Shown here: positions 48,608 through 60,355 of the stretch, one piece after another | Position numbering within the stretch: position 1 is the stretch's first letter | How the letters are laid out: every line of letters begins with the position of its first letter | Assembly (NCBI RefSeq): GCF_028389875.1 | Contig: NC_084663.1 | Location: 209,591,876-209,655,875 of the forward strand | Source: Rhea pennata | Lineage: Eukaryota; Chordata; Aves; Rheiformes; Rheidae | Length of the DNA stretch: 64,000 nt | Direction: 5' to 3' | Program-made: the position numbers and the translations under genes | Notes under the pieces: model-generated | What the model was told of the DNA's origin: nothing | The model's database searches: none | The model's input: the letters and a program-made list of their open reading frames with translations, nothing else

Positions 48608-49722
48608 GTGACCCTGCTGAGCAGGGAGGTTGGACTAGATGATCTCCAGAGGTCCCTTCCAACGTTACTGATTCTATGATTCTATGAAGAGTTTGAGAAA
48701 TATGAACTCATAGCTGCTGTAGTAGAGACCTACACATTAGACGTTTGAAGTGGGGATTTTACGCGTTTCTGTTGACCTCTCCCACTTCCAGATTCAAAAG
48801 TATGCAATGGTGACCACGGGAAGGTGGAGGAGGCTTGAGGGAAAATTAGGGAGAGCGGCTTTTCACTTACAAGCCTTCAGCCTTGCCATTTGGGCACTTG
48901 CTAAGGATGGAGATTTCCATCCTTGGGTATGCCAAATAAAGCTTAATATACCATACCTAAACACTGATCAGAGCAGGACCAAAGAGAGACTTCTTTCCAG
49001 GTAATCACTTTAAGCACTAGGCTATAGAATCAGATACAGTATCAGTACTCTGTCTCAATAAATATTTAATTACTCCATATAAACTGGAATCATCCCAACA
49101 AGTAAGAGCAGAAGAATATCTGCTAGCGTAATGTATAGTGCACTCTCATGGTAAGAGAAGCACTATCAACTCCTATCAAGCCAAGTAGGGAACTGGTTAT
49201 GGTTTTCCTACATCCTTGGAAAACGCCCTAACCAAGCAGCCTCCTCATAAGGAAAACTGTATCAGCAGTGCCTTTACACACACATTGCGGGAGAAGTCTT
49301 GCTATCTCCTTGCTTACAGAAAGGGATTTATGATTATGAACTGCAATTAAGGTAAGGTATCTACATCCTTTTGAGGCAGATTTTAAGGAAATGATATCTT
49401 GTTCCATCTCTGGAATTTCTTATATGTTAGCTTATAGGTGTTTTCTGACATTTGTGGGCCTTAATATTGGACATCAATTTGTTCCCATGTAACACGTTAG
49501 AAGACAGGGTCCATAACTAGTGCCTGGACAAGGCTAGGTACCTCAGGCACTGCAATTCCTGTCCCCCCTTTCTGACTCCATTCTTAAGTCCTCCTCTCGT
49601 GGCCTCACACATGGTCCTTCAGAAAGCACACAGAACAATAGAGAATTAAAGCCTACAGTTCCCAAGTCCAAGATTAGCATTTTCACCAGCAAACAAATCT
49701 TGCAAAGTAGTTTCCAGGGAAA

Positions 49723-49811
49723 CTATATATATGTGTGTGTATATGTATATATACACACACATACACATATACAAACACACATATATTTGTGTGTGTGTGT
49801 GTGCATGTATT
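49723..49811 (+). repeat. TA/TG/AC compound microsatellite, self-complementary
   Basis: Blocks of (TA)n, (TG)n and (AC)n arranged so that the left (TG)n pairs with the following (AC)n around a TATATA centre, ending in (TG)9. It is alternating purine-pyrimidine, so Z-DNA and cruciform formation are possible. Confidence 0.9.
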
Positions 49812-52800
49812 TATGTACCCAAATACATACAATGTCTGCACTTTCAAGACTACCTACCTTCCACAGTTCTGCAAAGATTTTTGTTTGGTAATTAGAACGT
49901 TCCAAGCCTCTAACCACAGTTCTTTTCAGAAGAGTCTACACCAACTATGTATTTTCTCTCCACAGGCTAGATTTTTCATTAGGACCCAGGATTTGTTGTT
50001 ACTTGGGCATTTACCTAAAACGATGATTGTACTGAGGAAAAGCAGGTCACACAGGTCATTTGAAATGAGTGAGAGGAAGAAAAGAAGAGAAACTGGAAGC
50101 TCCTGTTATTATATGTGATAAGGTAAACACATGTTTAAGTGCTTTTTGGAACAGGGATGAATAAACTGTTCTCCGTGTCTACTAGGAAGTAGACAAGAAA
50201 TAATGAGTTCTAATTAGAGTGAGCAATATCCCTGTTTGTCATTAGGAAAGACTTTCGAGTAGTGAAGGAATAAGTTACATGGAGGAGTCGTGGACTCTCC
50301 ATCATGAGAGGTTTTAAAGACCAGATTATGCAAACATATGTCAGTAAGAGTTCAAATGCAGTTGACCTGCCTTGAGGCAGGAGTACGGACAAGAGGATTT
50401 CTTTAGATCTCTTTCAGAGCTATATTCTGGGTTCCTACAACATGACTAATACAGAGGAGTTTTTCATTTATTACCTGATATGTCACATTCCCTGCCTGCT
50501 ATGTGAATACATAAAACAAATAAGAGCATTCACAAGTAGAGTTCAGCAAAGCTTTTTTTAGTGAATAGTGATTTTGCCTCAAAAATAAGTTCATTGATTC
50601 TGACAATATCTACCAATTTCAGTTGATTTTGTCAAGCAGGATTTACTAGAGGGAAAAAAACAGGGATAAATTCACACATGCACACAAAAAGTCTGTATAT
50701 GTCCTCTTTCTTCCTTTTTCACTAACACTCTCCCACTGAAATTATTTTTGTCTATGGCATTTACAGATCTGCCAGATACATTACCACATATATTTACTTT
50801 CTGTACTAGGTGAAATGAGAAAATAATATGATGGTAGGAGAAATTTCATTTTGCATCTGGAAATATCAACATCATCTATTATGCTAATGAACAACAAAAC
50901 TGTTAATGGTGGAGCAAAAATCAAGGGCATGGGTTTTAAATATACAGATTAGAGGTCATAAACCAGGCTGTGCCAAAATGTCCATTGATTTCATCAGGGT
51001 TAGGAGTTCATTTAGGGTCGACACCTGAACAGCAAGGAGTTTAACTGGAAGCACACAGGTAAAGAGCGAGGGAAGAGTTAAAACGCAGCAGTGACTAACG
51101 CTGAGCTCTAGCAAGTGTTTTGTTAGTGCCATTTTGACAGTAGATGTGGGATAGTATGTGGGATCATTCACACTAATAATTTTGATACAATTTTTGATAT
51201 AATTTTTGATTTGGTTGTGATATACATGGTGAGCTAATATATTCCCCTGACTTTTCACTTGCCTTCACTAATGCCAGTCCAAATTACAGTCCCTCAGTCT
51301 GGGGGATGGCTTTCTTCTGAGGCATTAAGCTTCCCTGAGAATGGTAAGAGGATCAGGACCCTTTCTTCTCTCTTAATTGCTGAAGATCCTATCGCAGTAA
51401 GCTGTAAGATCTAGTATTAGCTTATTACAAACTGATAGGGTGAGGACAGACACCTGATGAGAAGGTTTAGAGGCCAGTCATCCCTGTAAAACCAAGGGAG
51501 TATTGCAATCAACAATCTAAAAAGTTTTCTATTACTTAAAAGACTACATTTTGGAAAAGCAAGTATGTCAATACAAATGTGGGGCCATAGAATACTTGAC
51601 CTGGACATTGAAGGCTTCACTCATTTTTCAATAAACAATTAAGATTTGAAGATAAAAAAATAAAGAGAACCAATTTATATGGAAAAAATAATATATAGAC
51701 AGTCAAGGAAGGTTTCATTTAGAAGTAAGGCACAAAAGAGAGGCAACCTCTGGACTGAATGATCATCCATGGGCTTTTATTACAGAGATAAGACTGTATT
51801 AGAGAATGTAGGGGGTGAGGGTTCCACATTTGGAGCACATAATTGAGGACAGAGAAAAAGAAAGTACAATTCGATCATGTTGCATATGGAATAGGCCATG
51901 AATAAGAACTTGTGTGATATATTAGGTTATGGAGTTACGCTTTCATAGAGCAATTTCTCATAGAAAGCAATGTACTGCATGAGATTTGTACAGCATCTGG
52001 TACATTCAGCATGTGCTAATCAGTTCTGATTCTAAACTGCCAAGAGCATATAGCGCTGTCAAAAGAAGAAAACAAAAGCCTACGCTACTAGTCTGGTGTG
52101 CCTAAAGTTGGATCCTTAAAAGCATGCCCAGGTATGGACTGAAAACTTTGTGCTGCCATTATATTGACGGAGTTTGTGGGTAGGCAGCAACTTTGAAAAT
52201 GAGGGCACTTTGGACTCTGACCATCAGCACCCAGGTTTGGAAAGATTATTCTAATTTCTAATAGTTTTCTATTGTTTTGCTTTGCTTCAGAGTGTCATTT
52301 TCCTAATACCAGCAAAGTCTGGAGATAGCTCTATATTTCTATTAATATCAATGTGAAATTTTAAGGTTAAATTCCCTTGGATAGGAGTAGCAGCATATCC
52401 TTTAGAGAACAAGGATGTTAAGAAAGATGGGGTTGAGGGTCAAATACTTTGATGAGGCTGGAATGAAAAGAGTATGTGTGATCCACTGTCTTTCTGAGAC
52501 ACTTCAAAAGATAACACGCTGGAATATACTTTCACCTTTTTAAAGCATATTGTTTTGTCTAAAAAAAAGAGAAGCAAGGTTAGCTATCTGTGTCTTCGGT
52601 CTAGGATTCAAATTTTAAATCATTCATGGGATATACCCTATATTGATGTTTAGTCTCATTTGTTCTGATTTCACTCAAAATCTGAACAGTTGTTCTCATT
52701 AATTCTGAATGCTTCTTTTGCTAATTAATTTTTACAATAATCTTCTTCATGTCTTCAGAGACTTTTTTTCTAGCTGCCTGTAATTCTGATTTATCTTTTT

Positions 52801-53385
52801 AGAGAGTCACATATAAAATGTTATGTAGAACTAAAATTGGTTTCTGAATTTTTTTACATTTTTTAAAAAAGAGGAAAGTCCTTACTAATAAATTATCCCA
52901 CCTACGGAAAGCGCTTTGGAATAACTCAAGAACAGAACATTGCTTGGTTTCTTCGGACGTGCAAACATGTGGTTGCCAGGCAGTTAGTTTAGACCATTGA
53001 TTTAGTTAATAGTTAATAATCTGGAAGCAGATAGAGGCAAACTGCAACCTATGATGTCAAAAAAAAAGACTTCAGATCCTTCCACTGGCTGCAGAAAGAA
53101 AGGCAAAGGTGTGTAACCATCTTTTACTTATCTCTTCCTCCTACAAAGATTATTTCAGTTGATGGCTCTGTGCACTTGGTCTATGGAAAAGTTCTGGCTT
53201 AATGTCAGCTCCACACATATGAAAGGTCTGATTACAATTTTTAGATAAGATACTATCACTGGAGTATTAATAATTTCAGCTTTTATTAGCAAGTGAAGGA
53301 CATTTATTCTCTTTTGGGACTAATCACAGACACTAAGAATAAAGTAAAATATAGGCAGGATAAATAAAAAGAAATTTTTTATTCT

Positions 53386-53462
53386 CCTTTTGACAGATGG
53401 CAGTTGGAAGGAAGATGAATTCAGTGACATATTCAAGGTCAGAAAGATAACACTACACGTTT
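53386..53462 (-). repeat. Possible MIR-like fragment
   Basis: CTTTTGACAGATGGCAGTTG then AGTGACATATTCAAGGTCAG AAAG follow the reverse complement of MIR (TTTTACAGATGAGGAAACTG ... GTGACTTGCCCAAGGTCACA). Diverged. Confidence 0.4.
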
Positions 53463-53582
53463 TCCATATCCTAATCTAATTCCTTAATTAGGACCATTCT
53501 TTCAATCTTATAAATCATGGCATTGCATTTTTAAGGCTTGAGCCAACTGCCATGTATTTTAAGTAATCATCTGTTAACATAC

Positions 53583-53728
53583 CTCTTGTTTTTCCTGCAG
53601 ATTTTCATGTCCTGTAGCAGGAGAGGTGGTCTTCTCCCATTTCTCTGCAACTTCGTTTGCTTCTTCTATTTTTTGCTCATAGCTTTTCTGGGAATTTAGC
53701 AGTGTCACTTCATAAAACTCTTGAATAT
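53583..53728 (-). CDS. Internal exon, unrecognised coiled-coil protein gene
   Basis: Seen: on the minus strand a pyrimidine-rich acceptor (GTTCCTCTTTACAAACAG) precedes 53728 and a strong donor (CAAGAG then GTATGT) follows 53583. The exon is 146 nt: two bases completing a codon, then 48 codons, leaving phase 0. It reads IQEFYEVTLLNSQKSYEQKI then EEANEVAEKWEK, a charged heptad-like helix typical of a coiled coil, followed by a more flexible TTSPATGHENLQEKQE. Exit phase 0 matches the exon at 25404. Upstream exons must lie further right, but none is convincing in this window. The encoded protein is likely a cytoplasmic or scaffold-type coiled-coil protein by composition only. I do not recognise the gene. 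An exon is likely; membership with the other two exons is inferred from order and phase. Confidence 0.68.
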
Positions 53729-56700
53729 CTGTTTGTAAAGAGGAACAAGTGCAAGACATTACTTGATATGTTGCCTTTAGAATCCCCTGTGTTTATCTTT
53801 GCCTGATATATATTTACACATTTTCAGAAGATGCATGATAATGATAAAAACATATTACATTTCTAGTAGAAAGCACCAAATACACTTTTTTCCTGAAATA
53901 TCAATGAGATTCTTGAAAAATATTCTTATTTTAAAAATACACACATTTCAAAGAAATGTATGAGAAGAGAATCAAAGAACATATCACACTCACAAATGAA
54001 TAGTAAGGCTAGAACAGACCATTATACAGGGATAAGTAATTCAAATAATTTTGATGAGTAAACTAGAAGTCTGCAGATAAGAGAAGTGCTTTCCCTCCTT
54101 GAGGCAAGATTTTAGCCATAGTCATATACAAGGGGAGCCATGTGGTCTAACAGATATATTTGACTCACTAAAGAAAAAAAAAAAACTCATATTATTTTCA
54201 TTAGGAACGACAGACAGGCTTTCTGCTAGACCACAAAGATAGAAAACAGTTTCAGGGAGAAAGATTACATCTCTCTAGACACCCCTTGGGACTTCAAAGG
54301 AGGGGCTGGTTGTAAAAATTACCATGCTTTCAAGAGTGGCTCTCTCTAATGAGCGCTACCTAGGGCATAAACAGTGCAGGAAGGCATGAACCTCGACAGG
54401 TAGCTGTCGAGAAAGCTGCAGCGAGTCAAGCAGAGGAGAGAGAGAAACCTTTCCAATCTTAGGTGAGCTGATGAAAGGGAAAAAATCGAGCTTATCGTAC
54501 TTGCACAGTGTCTTTCACAAACACTTGCGACTATGTTCGTTCTTTTTGATTTTGTGAAGAAACGCTTTGTTTGCACACTACCTTATATTAGGTTGAGTTA
54601 AAAGTAACCCCAGACAACCAAAAGTCGCTTCTTAATAAAGGCTGTGATGAGTGTGTACCTCAAGAACTGAGACACACTAACAGCAGCCCTAGCCTCCCAG
54701 GACACTCCGGCATGTCTGAAAGGAAAGAGTACGTGCCTAGGCAAAGCTTCACGAGCCAGAAGAGAAAAAAGTTCCCGCATTAACCACAGAGTTTATCTGG
54801 CAAGCAGGAAAATATTGGGGTTGTGTCTGAACTTCAAAAACAACCAGGGATTTTTCAGATAGTTAGATCATGGGTTAGATCCCACGTCTGAGCCAGGAAT
54901 ACATTGTTTCGAGCTATAAAAAATACCCTACTTTGGAAGTACTTCTTCATTTGTTCTTATATGTTGTCTCATACATGACACAAATAGAAATATTTGCAGG
55001 ATTTATATTTCAAGTGACTAAGAACATTTATCTCTGCCAGTAAAATTAAGAGCTACTTTTAAAATGAAAAGCTATAGGATAGCTGCAATGAGAATGCAGG
55101 TGTGGGGCATTTTTTCCATCATTTGAATGTTCAGAGTAGAGCTGCAAACATTTGTAATATATGGTTTGATGCCAGGTCAATTTATATTGTAACCACAAGT
55201 AAAACATGCCAGACTAGTATGTGATTACCTCTAGATAAATATTCGGTAGGAATAAACTAGAAATTGCCCTGTGGCACTGGCGTTGAGCTGGCATAGCCAG
55301 AGTTATCGCAGTATTAATTGGGTTGACAGTAGTCAGTCAGGGAAGAGCAAACCAGAGCTTTCAGCCTGACTTTAAAGACTATCTTGCCCTAGTGGGTTCA
55401 TTAAAAATAATGTGTGAACCATATGTGCATGCGTGTGCATGTGTGCAAAATAAATATAAAAAAGGCAGTCTCTTTTCAAAGGTCTTCATCTTTTCTGAGA
55501 CAACCGTATGTTTCTTTCACTAGAATAATGATCACTGGTGCGCCGAGAAGAGCTTTTCAGCATACTTATGGAGCTGCACAACCTCAGAAAGCACAGAGGA
55601 GTCGCTTAGTTGGTCGCTTTGCTATTCCATAAGCTAAAATCGCAATTTCTATGGAAGAGCAATAACTTGCAGTCAATCAAGGTTAGCATAAAATAGGGTC
55701 TACAATTTGCTCTGAGTAAAACCTGCTGCTCTATCCTGTGATCTACATTATATCACAGGAGGAATCAATTAGCAGGAGGAAGAAAGCAGGCGAATACTAC
55801 TGAGGGTGGGAGAAGAGGTGCAAGGGCCGTGATGGGATCGAGTAGTTATGAAATCATGTTTGGAGCTGAAGCCATGAAAGATAGTTGTGAGAACACCGCA
55901 ATCACCCTGTAAAACGATCAAAACGTAGTCTGTGTTCTTTTGGGGGCCTGCAGGAAGATAATTCAACCAAAAGACCAGCATCTTACACAGATGAAATTGT
56001 ATTTGTTGGTACTGTCTTCCCTCCCTCCCGTGGAAACAAGTTCAGATTTCATGCAGAAATGGCAGTATTACTACTGATGAACTTAGTAAGCACAAAACCT
56101 CTCTCTCGGTTTGGTACCAGAGGAACTGTTCTACTCTCTGTATCACTCCAAACGTTTTGTCAAGCAATGAATTTATGCTTGTTTAAAGTGTCTGTGAATC
56201 TCACTGGATTTTCAGTCCAAGTGAATTTGTTCATTTGCTTGTTAGGAGATTACTTACTTTATTTAATAAACTCCACTTGCTGTTCCCTTAGCCTAGCCCA
56301 AATGTTTTGGCAATTTTGCTGCATAAATTGCGGAAGAGAATTCTACATATTCTAATGTGAAGCAAACATAAAGATACCGTGGTAGATTTTATTTTGGATA
56401 GTTCTAACACTGAGGAAACAGGAAAATAAATTTTCACTACCTCAGCACTGTATAAAAAACCATCAGTATTGCTTTATAAACGACTGTGGAGTACACCATT
56501 CCTGCAAGTGACGGTATTCTGCAGATGAATTCCAAGAACCTCCTCTCCTGTTTTACACACCTTGGCAAGCAGCAGCTAACCTTTATAGATATGCTAGGTA
56601 GCAATTTCTCCGGTTAAAATTGGATCCACTTCTCAGTGTAAAGTACCACATTTTTTTTTTTTTTTAATTTAACCATTTAGGCTGAAATCTGAGTTGTGCT

Positions 56701-57159
56701 CACTCTTCATCTCACTTAAAAAAAAAAAAAGGAAAAAGAAAAAAAATTTAAACCAAAATAATTTAGAAAAAGAATAAGACTGGGAGAAGACGCAATGTCT
56801 TACACAGAGGAGAGACCTTTCTTTCAGGCAGCAGTTATGCAGAAAAAAAATAACGCATGATCAGACAAAGCTGAATAGGCTGTCTAAACTGTGTCATTTC
56901 CTGACTTTCGAATGATTGATTCTGCAACCCTAGGACCATTATTTCAGTACAGGTTTTGTTCCAATTTTTATGCATCACAATATGCATTCATTATAGGAAA
57001 ATGTTACAACCCTCATAGCAAAGGGGTTAAATAATATGAAAAGAAAAAAATTTAGAATAGCCTAAACCACTTTCTGTCTTCTGTGACCATGAGCTTTTGC
57101 TAGCATTCTAATGAGGAAAAATAAGATAAAGCAATACAGTTCTTCATTCATCTCTAAGC

Positions 57160-57262
57160 ACTTCAGCACCAGAAAGATAGAGGTAAATTGAAGGGAATTC
57201 AGACAAAGATGATTAAAGGTCTGAGAGGACTAACTTTTGAGGAAAGATTAAAGGACAAGAAT
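57160..57262 (+). mobile_element. Ancient CR1 ORF2 fragment
   Basis: The plus strand translates QTKMIKGLRGLTFEERLKD, matching the conserved CR1 block [20 protein letters not shown] residue by residue over most of its length. About 100 bases survive. It is clearly older than the 27-, 37- and 46-kb copies. Confidence 0.65.
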
Positions 57263-60104
57263 AATAATAGCGTACACTTTTATATTTCCTTCCGTTTCAA
57301 AGCAAAACAAGCATTAAGAGCCCTATAATGTTGGCTAACAAAATTGCACAAGGCCTCAAAGACAGGCAAAACCAACAGAGTTGAAGTGTGGAGGCCTGCA
57401 AGTGATGACCCCAGGTGTCAATCCCTTTGCAATCAGTGATACAGCGGCTTCAGAATGGCCGGTGGAATCAGGACAATGTTATTCCTTTAAAAAGGAAGAA
57501 AAAACTCCTCATAGAAGGCGGGAAGGGTAGATGTGCCTGCACTAGCAAAGCTGGGATAGATTCCTGGCACACAAGGAATGGTGCAGGAACCTGTCACTCC
57601 TGCAAGCTTCCTCCTTTATTTCATGGTGGTTTAAAGATAGTCAAAAGAGATGATCAGTTTTCGCTCCTATTTATGCATCTTGCTGCCCTCTTCAGTACTG
57701 ACCCTGGTCCTTAGCTATGTGAGTCAGGGTAGTCTGGCTGGTAGCCTGAAGGCTGGATCAACGATCAAGTGTGTAACTTTGTCATCTCCATGATTTTCAC
57801 ATGAGCAGGGAAGCACTAGTAGGTGCCAAACGCATCACAGTACTTATATTCAGGCATTGAACCGTTAAGACACGTACATAGCAGTGCAGTGAGCAGGTGG
57901 GATTACCCCAGCGTAACTCCTACACACCAGCTGACCTGTAGCTGCACTTTAGATGTGCCTAAATGACGCAAAGGGTTAAGAAGAGGGAATATCGCAAGAT
58001 GGGTTTTCCAACTGATAGAGTGCAACATGCAGAGAGGCTCAGCTCGAGCTTGTGCAGTTCTACCAGACTGCTGCACAGTGGGGACAGACTTGCAAAGTGT
58101 CAAAAGTTGTCTGGATTCAAAAAAAAATGAGAGGCCTAACAAAAACCACAACAGATATGGACAGAAAAATCTTGGTGTTTCTTTTGCATTTCTAAAGATG
58201 GGAGAGGAAGAGGAAAGGCTGTGTTGCAGTAACAAACCAGCTGATGCCAGTCTTCCTGATGCCATCTATATTTTATAGAACACAAACAATTAAGCTTAAA
58301 AGGATAATCTTGTACATCACTTGGCTTGAAGTTGTACTGTGTGTGGCAGCAAATGCTAGCTAGTTCCCTGGTGATTCGACTATACATGTGACCACTTGTA
58401 ACAGAACAGTGTAAACAATTATACTCATCAGATCTTATCCAAAGTCCACCAAATTTATGGACACCTACCCACCACAGCATGTTTTGACCTCCAGGAAGAG
58501 AATGTACCATGATAACGGCCATTCCAAAATCTGGCACGTTCATCCTTGCTTAGCAGGGAGAATTTCTTTTTGACATAGATCTTGCTGCTACCCTTATTCA
58601 CTACATATAGATGACATCTTGAAACCATTTAGAAATGGCACCAATATTCTGGTACCTGCAGGTATTGCCTGTTGTTTTTTTCAAGATAGCTGTATATTTT
58701 TGCAATTAACTGTAACATCATTAACAGTGTAGAATGTCGTTACTGGGAAGCAAGCTCTCTCTTCTATAGACCCATACTTCTATAGACTCATATCAGAGAA
58801 CTGGGACTTATATTCTGTAGGATAATTTTTTTTTTCTTTTTCCTCTTCTTCTAGCGGTCCTCAGCTCTGGAATGCATCCTGTGCTGTGCCAGTGCCTTGA
58901 CTTGCTTTGCAGTAAAACTCCCATCTGTTTTTCCAGGGCATTCAGGGACAAGGTGGAATGGGGATCTAAGACAACATGCAAACACAAGCTGTTTCCTTTC
59001 CAGGCAATTTGGGGCAGCCTTTTCGCCAGTATGTAGGATAGAGCCTGAAATGTACCTTCCAGTGTTGTGTAACCCAGCACAAATGGCTACTGTCTGGCAG
59101 AGCTCTGCAAATCAAAATACAATCAGTTGTCCGGGGTCCTTGTTACAAGTCCTTTTTCTTTTTATTAACTAAGGGAACATAACAGCAAACATCTAAATGG
59201 CATCATTTATATCCTGGGGAGCAGATTATGCTGGGTCAGCTTCAGCCATCTGGTCTGAATTATTAGGTGGGAGTAAGGAGGATTGTGCAGGATGTTGTTC
59301 AAGAAGCAAAACTGATTCATAAGTAGCAGGGAAGTGATCAGAGATTGAACCAGTCTGCCAGTAGCGAGCCATGCCCATGGAAACCATCCAAAGAGAGGTT
59401 AGATAACATACTTCATTGAACACAACTATGTTTTGTGGCTTTTTTGAGCAAAATGTTTCCATAATGAGTTAAATAGCATTGTTCAGGATAGATTAAATAC
59501 AAAGCAATGGAAGCAAATGACTTAACTTGAAATCAGATGAAATTTTGACCAAACTAAAACCATGGTGTAAACACTCTGGGAGGGATGGCAGACCGCCAGT
59601 TATCAAGCTGGTACATAGCTTTATGAATCTGAGGAGCCCAAACTTGCCCCTATTAGCCTCCCTTGGTACAGCAGCAGCCAAAAATGTCTTTCCGTCTTCA
59701 GCTTTATCTCATTTCAAGGGCTCCACTTACATTTGCCTTGGATCTGCATTAACAGAAATGATGTGAGATAAAAGAAAATCTGAGAGTTTACCATTTTCAG
59801 CTGGTAGAGGAAACATCAAGATATGCTAAGTCAAAAGGTTTTGGTGCAAGAGAAACCATAAGCTTCTGATGCACAAGAAATGTGGGTATCAAACCAACAA
59901 TGAGCATTACTGCTGAAGGAAACAAAAGGTCATCTATCATATGAAGGCAGTGAAACAGTGCTGAGGTCTTCTGTCAAATGTCTACAATTGACAAAGGTTC
60001 CTAAATCTATTAAAAGCAGCATACTCCAGTGGAAGTACCAAATTGAGTAGTAAGAAATACAATTTCTGTTATTTATCTGTCTGGATTCTTAAGTTTGGAC
60101 AAAT

Positions 60105-60172
60105 CTCTTCTGGTTAGACTAGATCACCTTCTGAGGTTCCTCTCAACAAGAAATATCCTATGAATCTATGAT
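60105..60172 (+). mobile_element. Old CR1 3'-end fragment
   Basis: GGTTAGACTAGATCACCTTC, then TGAGGTTCCTCTCAACAAGA and ATGAATCTATGA. This is the CR1 3' end (GGTTGGACTAGATGATCTC ... GGTCCCTTCCAAC ... ATTCTATGATTCTATG) in diverged form. Confidence 0.75.
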
Positions 60173-60333
60173 CTTTTGCATATGTAGACTGTAAATTCTT
60201 TCAGGCAGGAAAAATTATTCTGCAGGTACAGAGCTCAGCAAAACAAGATCATTTAACAAAGAAGCTCTGAAGCATTCTATAGGCTGTAATAAATCACTGA
60301 AAAGTTATTCAGTACTAACTTTTATGATAGTTA

Positions 60334-60355
60334 GTTTTATATATATATATAAAAC
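60334..60355. repeat. Perfect 22-bp A+T palindrome
   Basis: GTTTTA then TATATATATA then TAAAAC reads identically on both strands. It is an A+T-rich inverted repeat able to extrude as a cruciform. Confidence 0.85.

Larger units (their letters stand above)
45640..48687 (+). mobile_element. CR1 LINE, near-complete ORF2, 3.05 kb
   Basis: Seen: the longest CR1 copy here. It starts around GCGGGCTTTAAACTAGGTG, typical of the segment between ORF1 and ORF2, and runs through endonuclease, reverse transcriptase and C-terminal region to two ATTCTATG units. ORF1 is absent, so it is 5'-truncated (full CR1 elements are about 4.5 kb). From 46157 to 48607 one frame runs through with only three nonsense codons: TGA at 46628 and 47090, TAA at 47243. 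One upstream frameshift lies in the G6 run at 46143-46148. Endonuclease GDFN reads GNFN (Asn codon 46262-46264), and reverse transcriptase FADD reads FAED (47807-47818). Relatively young but dead. Confidence 0.96.
48688..53582. other. Intronic stretch with no recognised gene
   Basis: No coding exon recognised. It holds the TG/TA/AC simple repeat at 49723-49811 and a MIR-like trace at 53386-53462. Confidence 0.45.

Noticed and set aside
53990..54045. Possible CR1 3' end (AGTAAGGCTAGAACAGACCATT)
   Set aside because: Similarity is limited to about 25 bases, and no ATTCTATG end or ORF2 remnant adjoins it.
59726..59738. 13-nt minus-strand segment after a strong acceptor with GTAAGT donor (a similar one at 62774-62786)
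   Set aside because: Phase and length give no supported link to the known exons; such pairs arise by chance in A+T-rich DNA.
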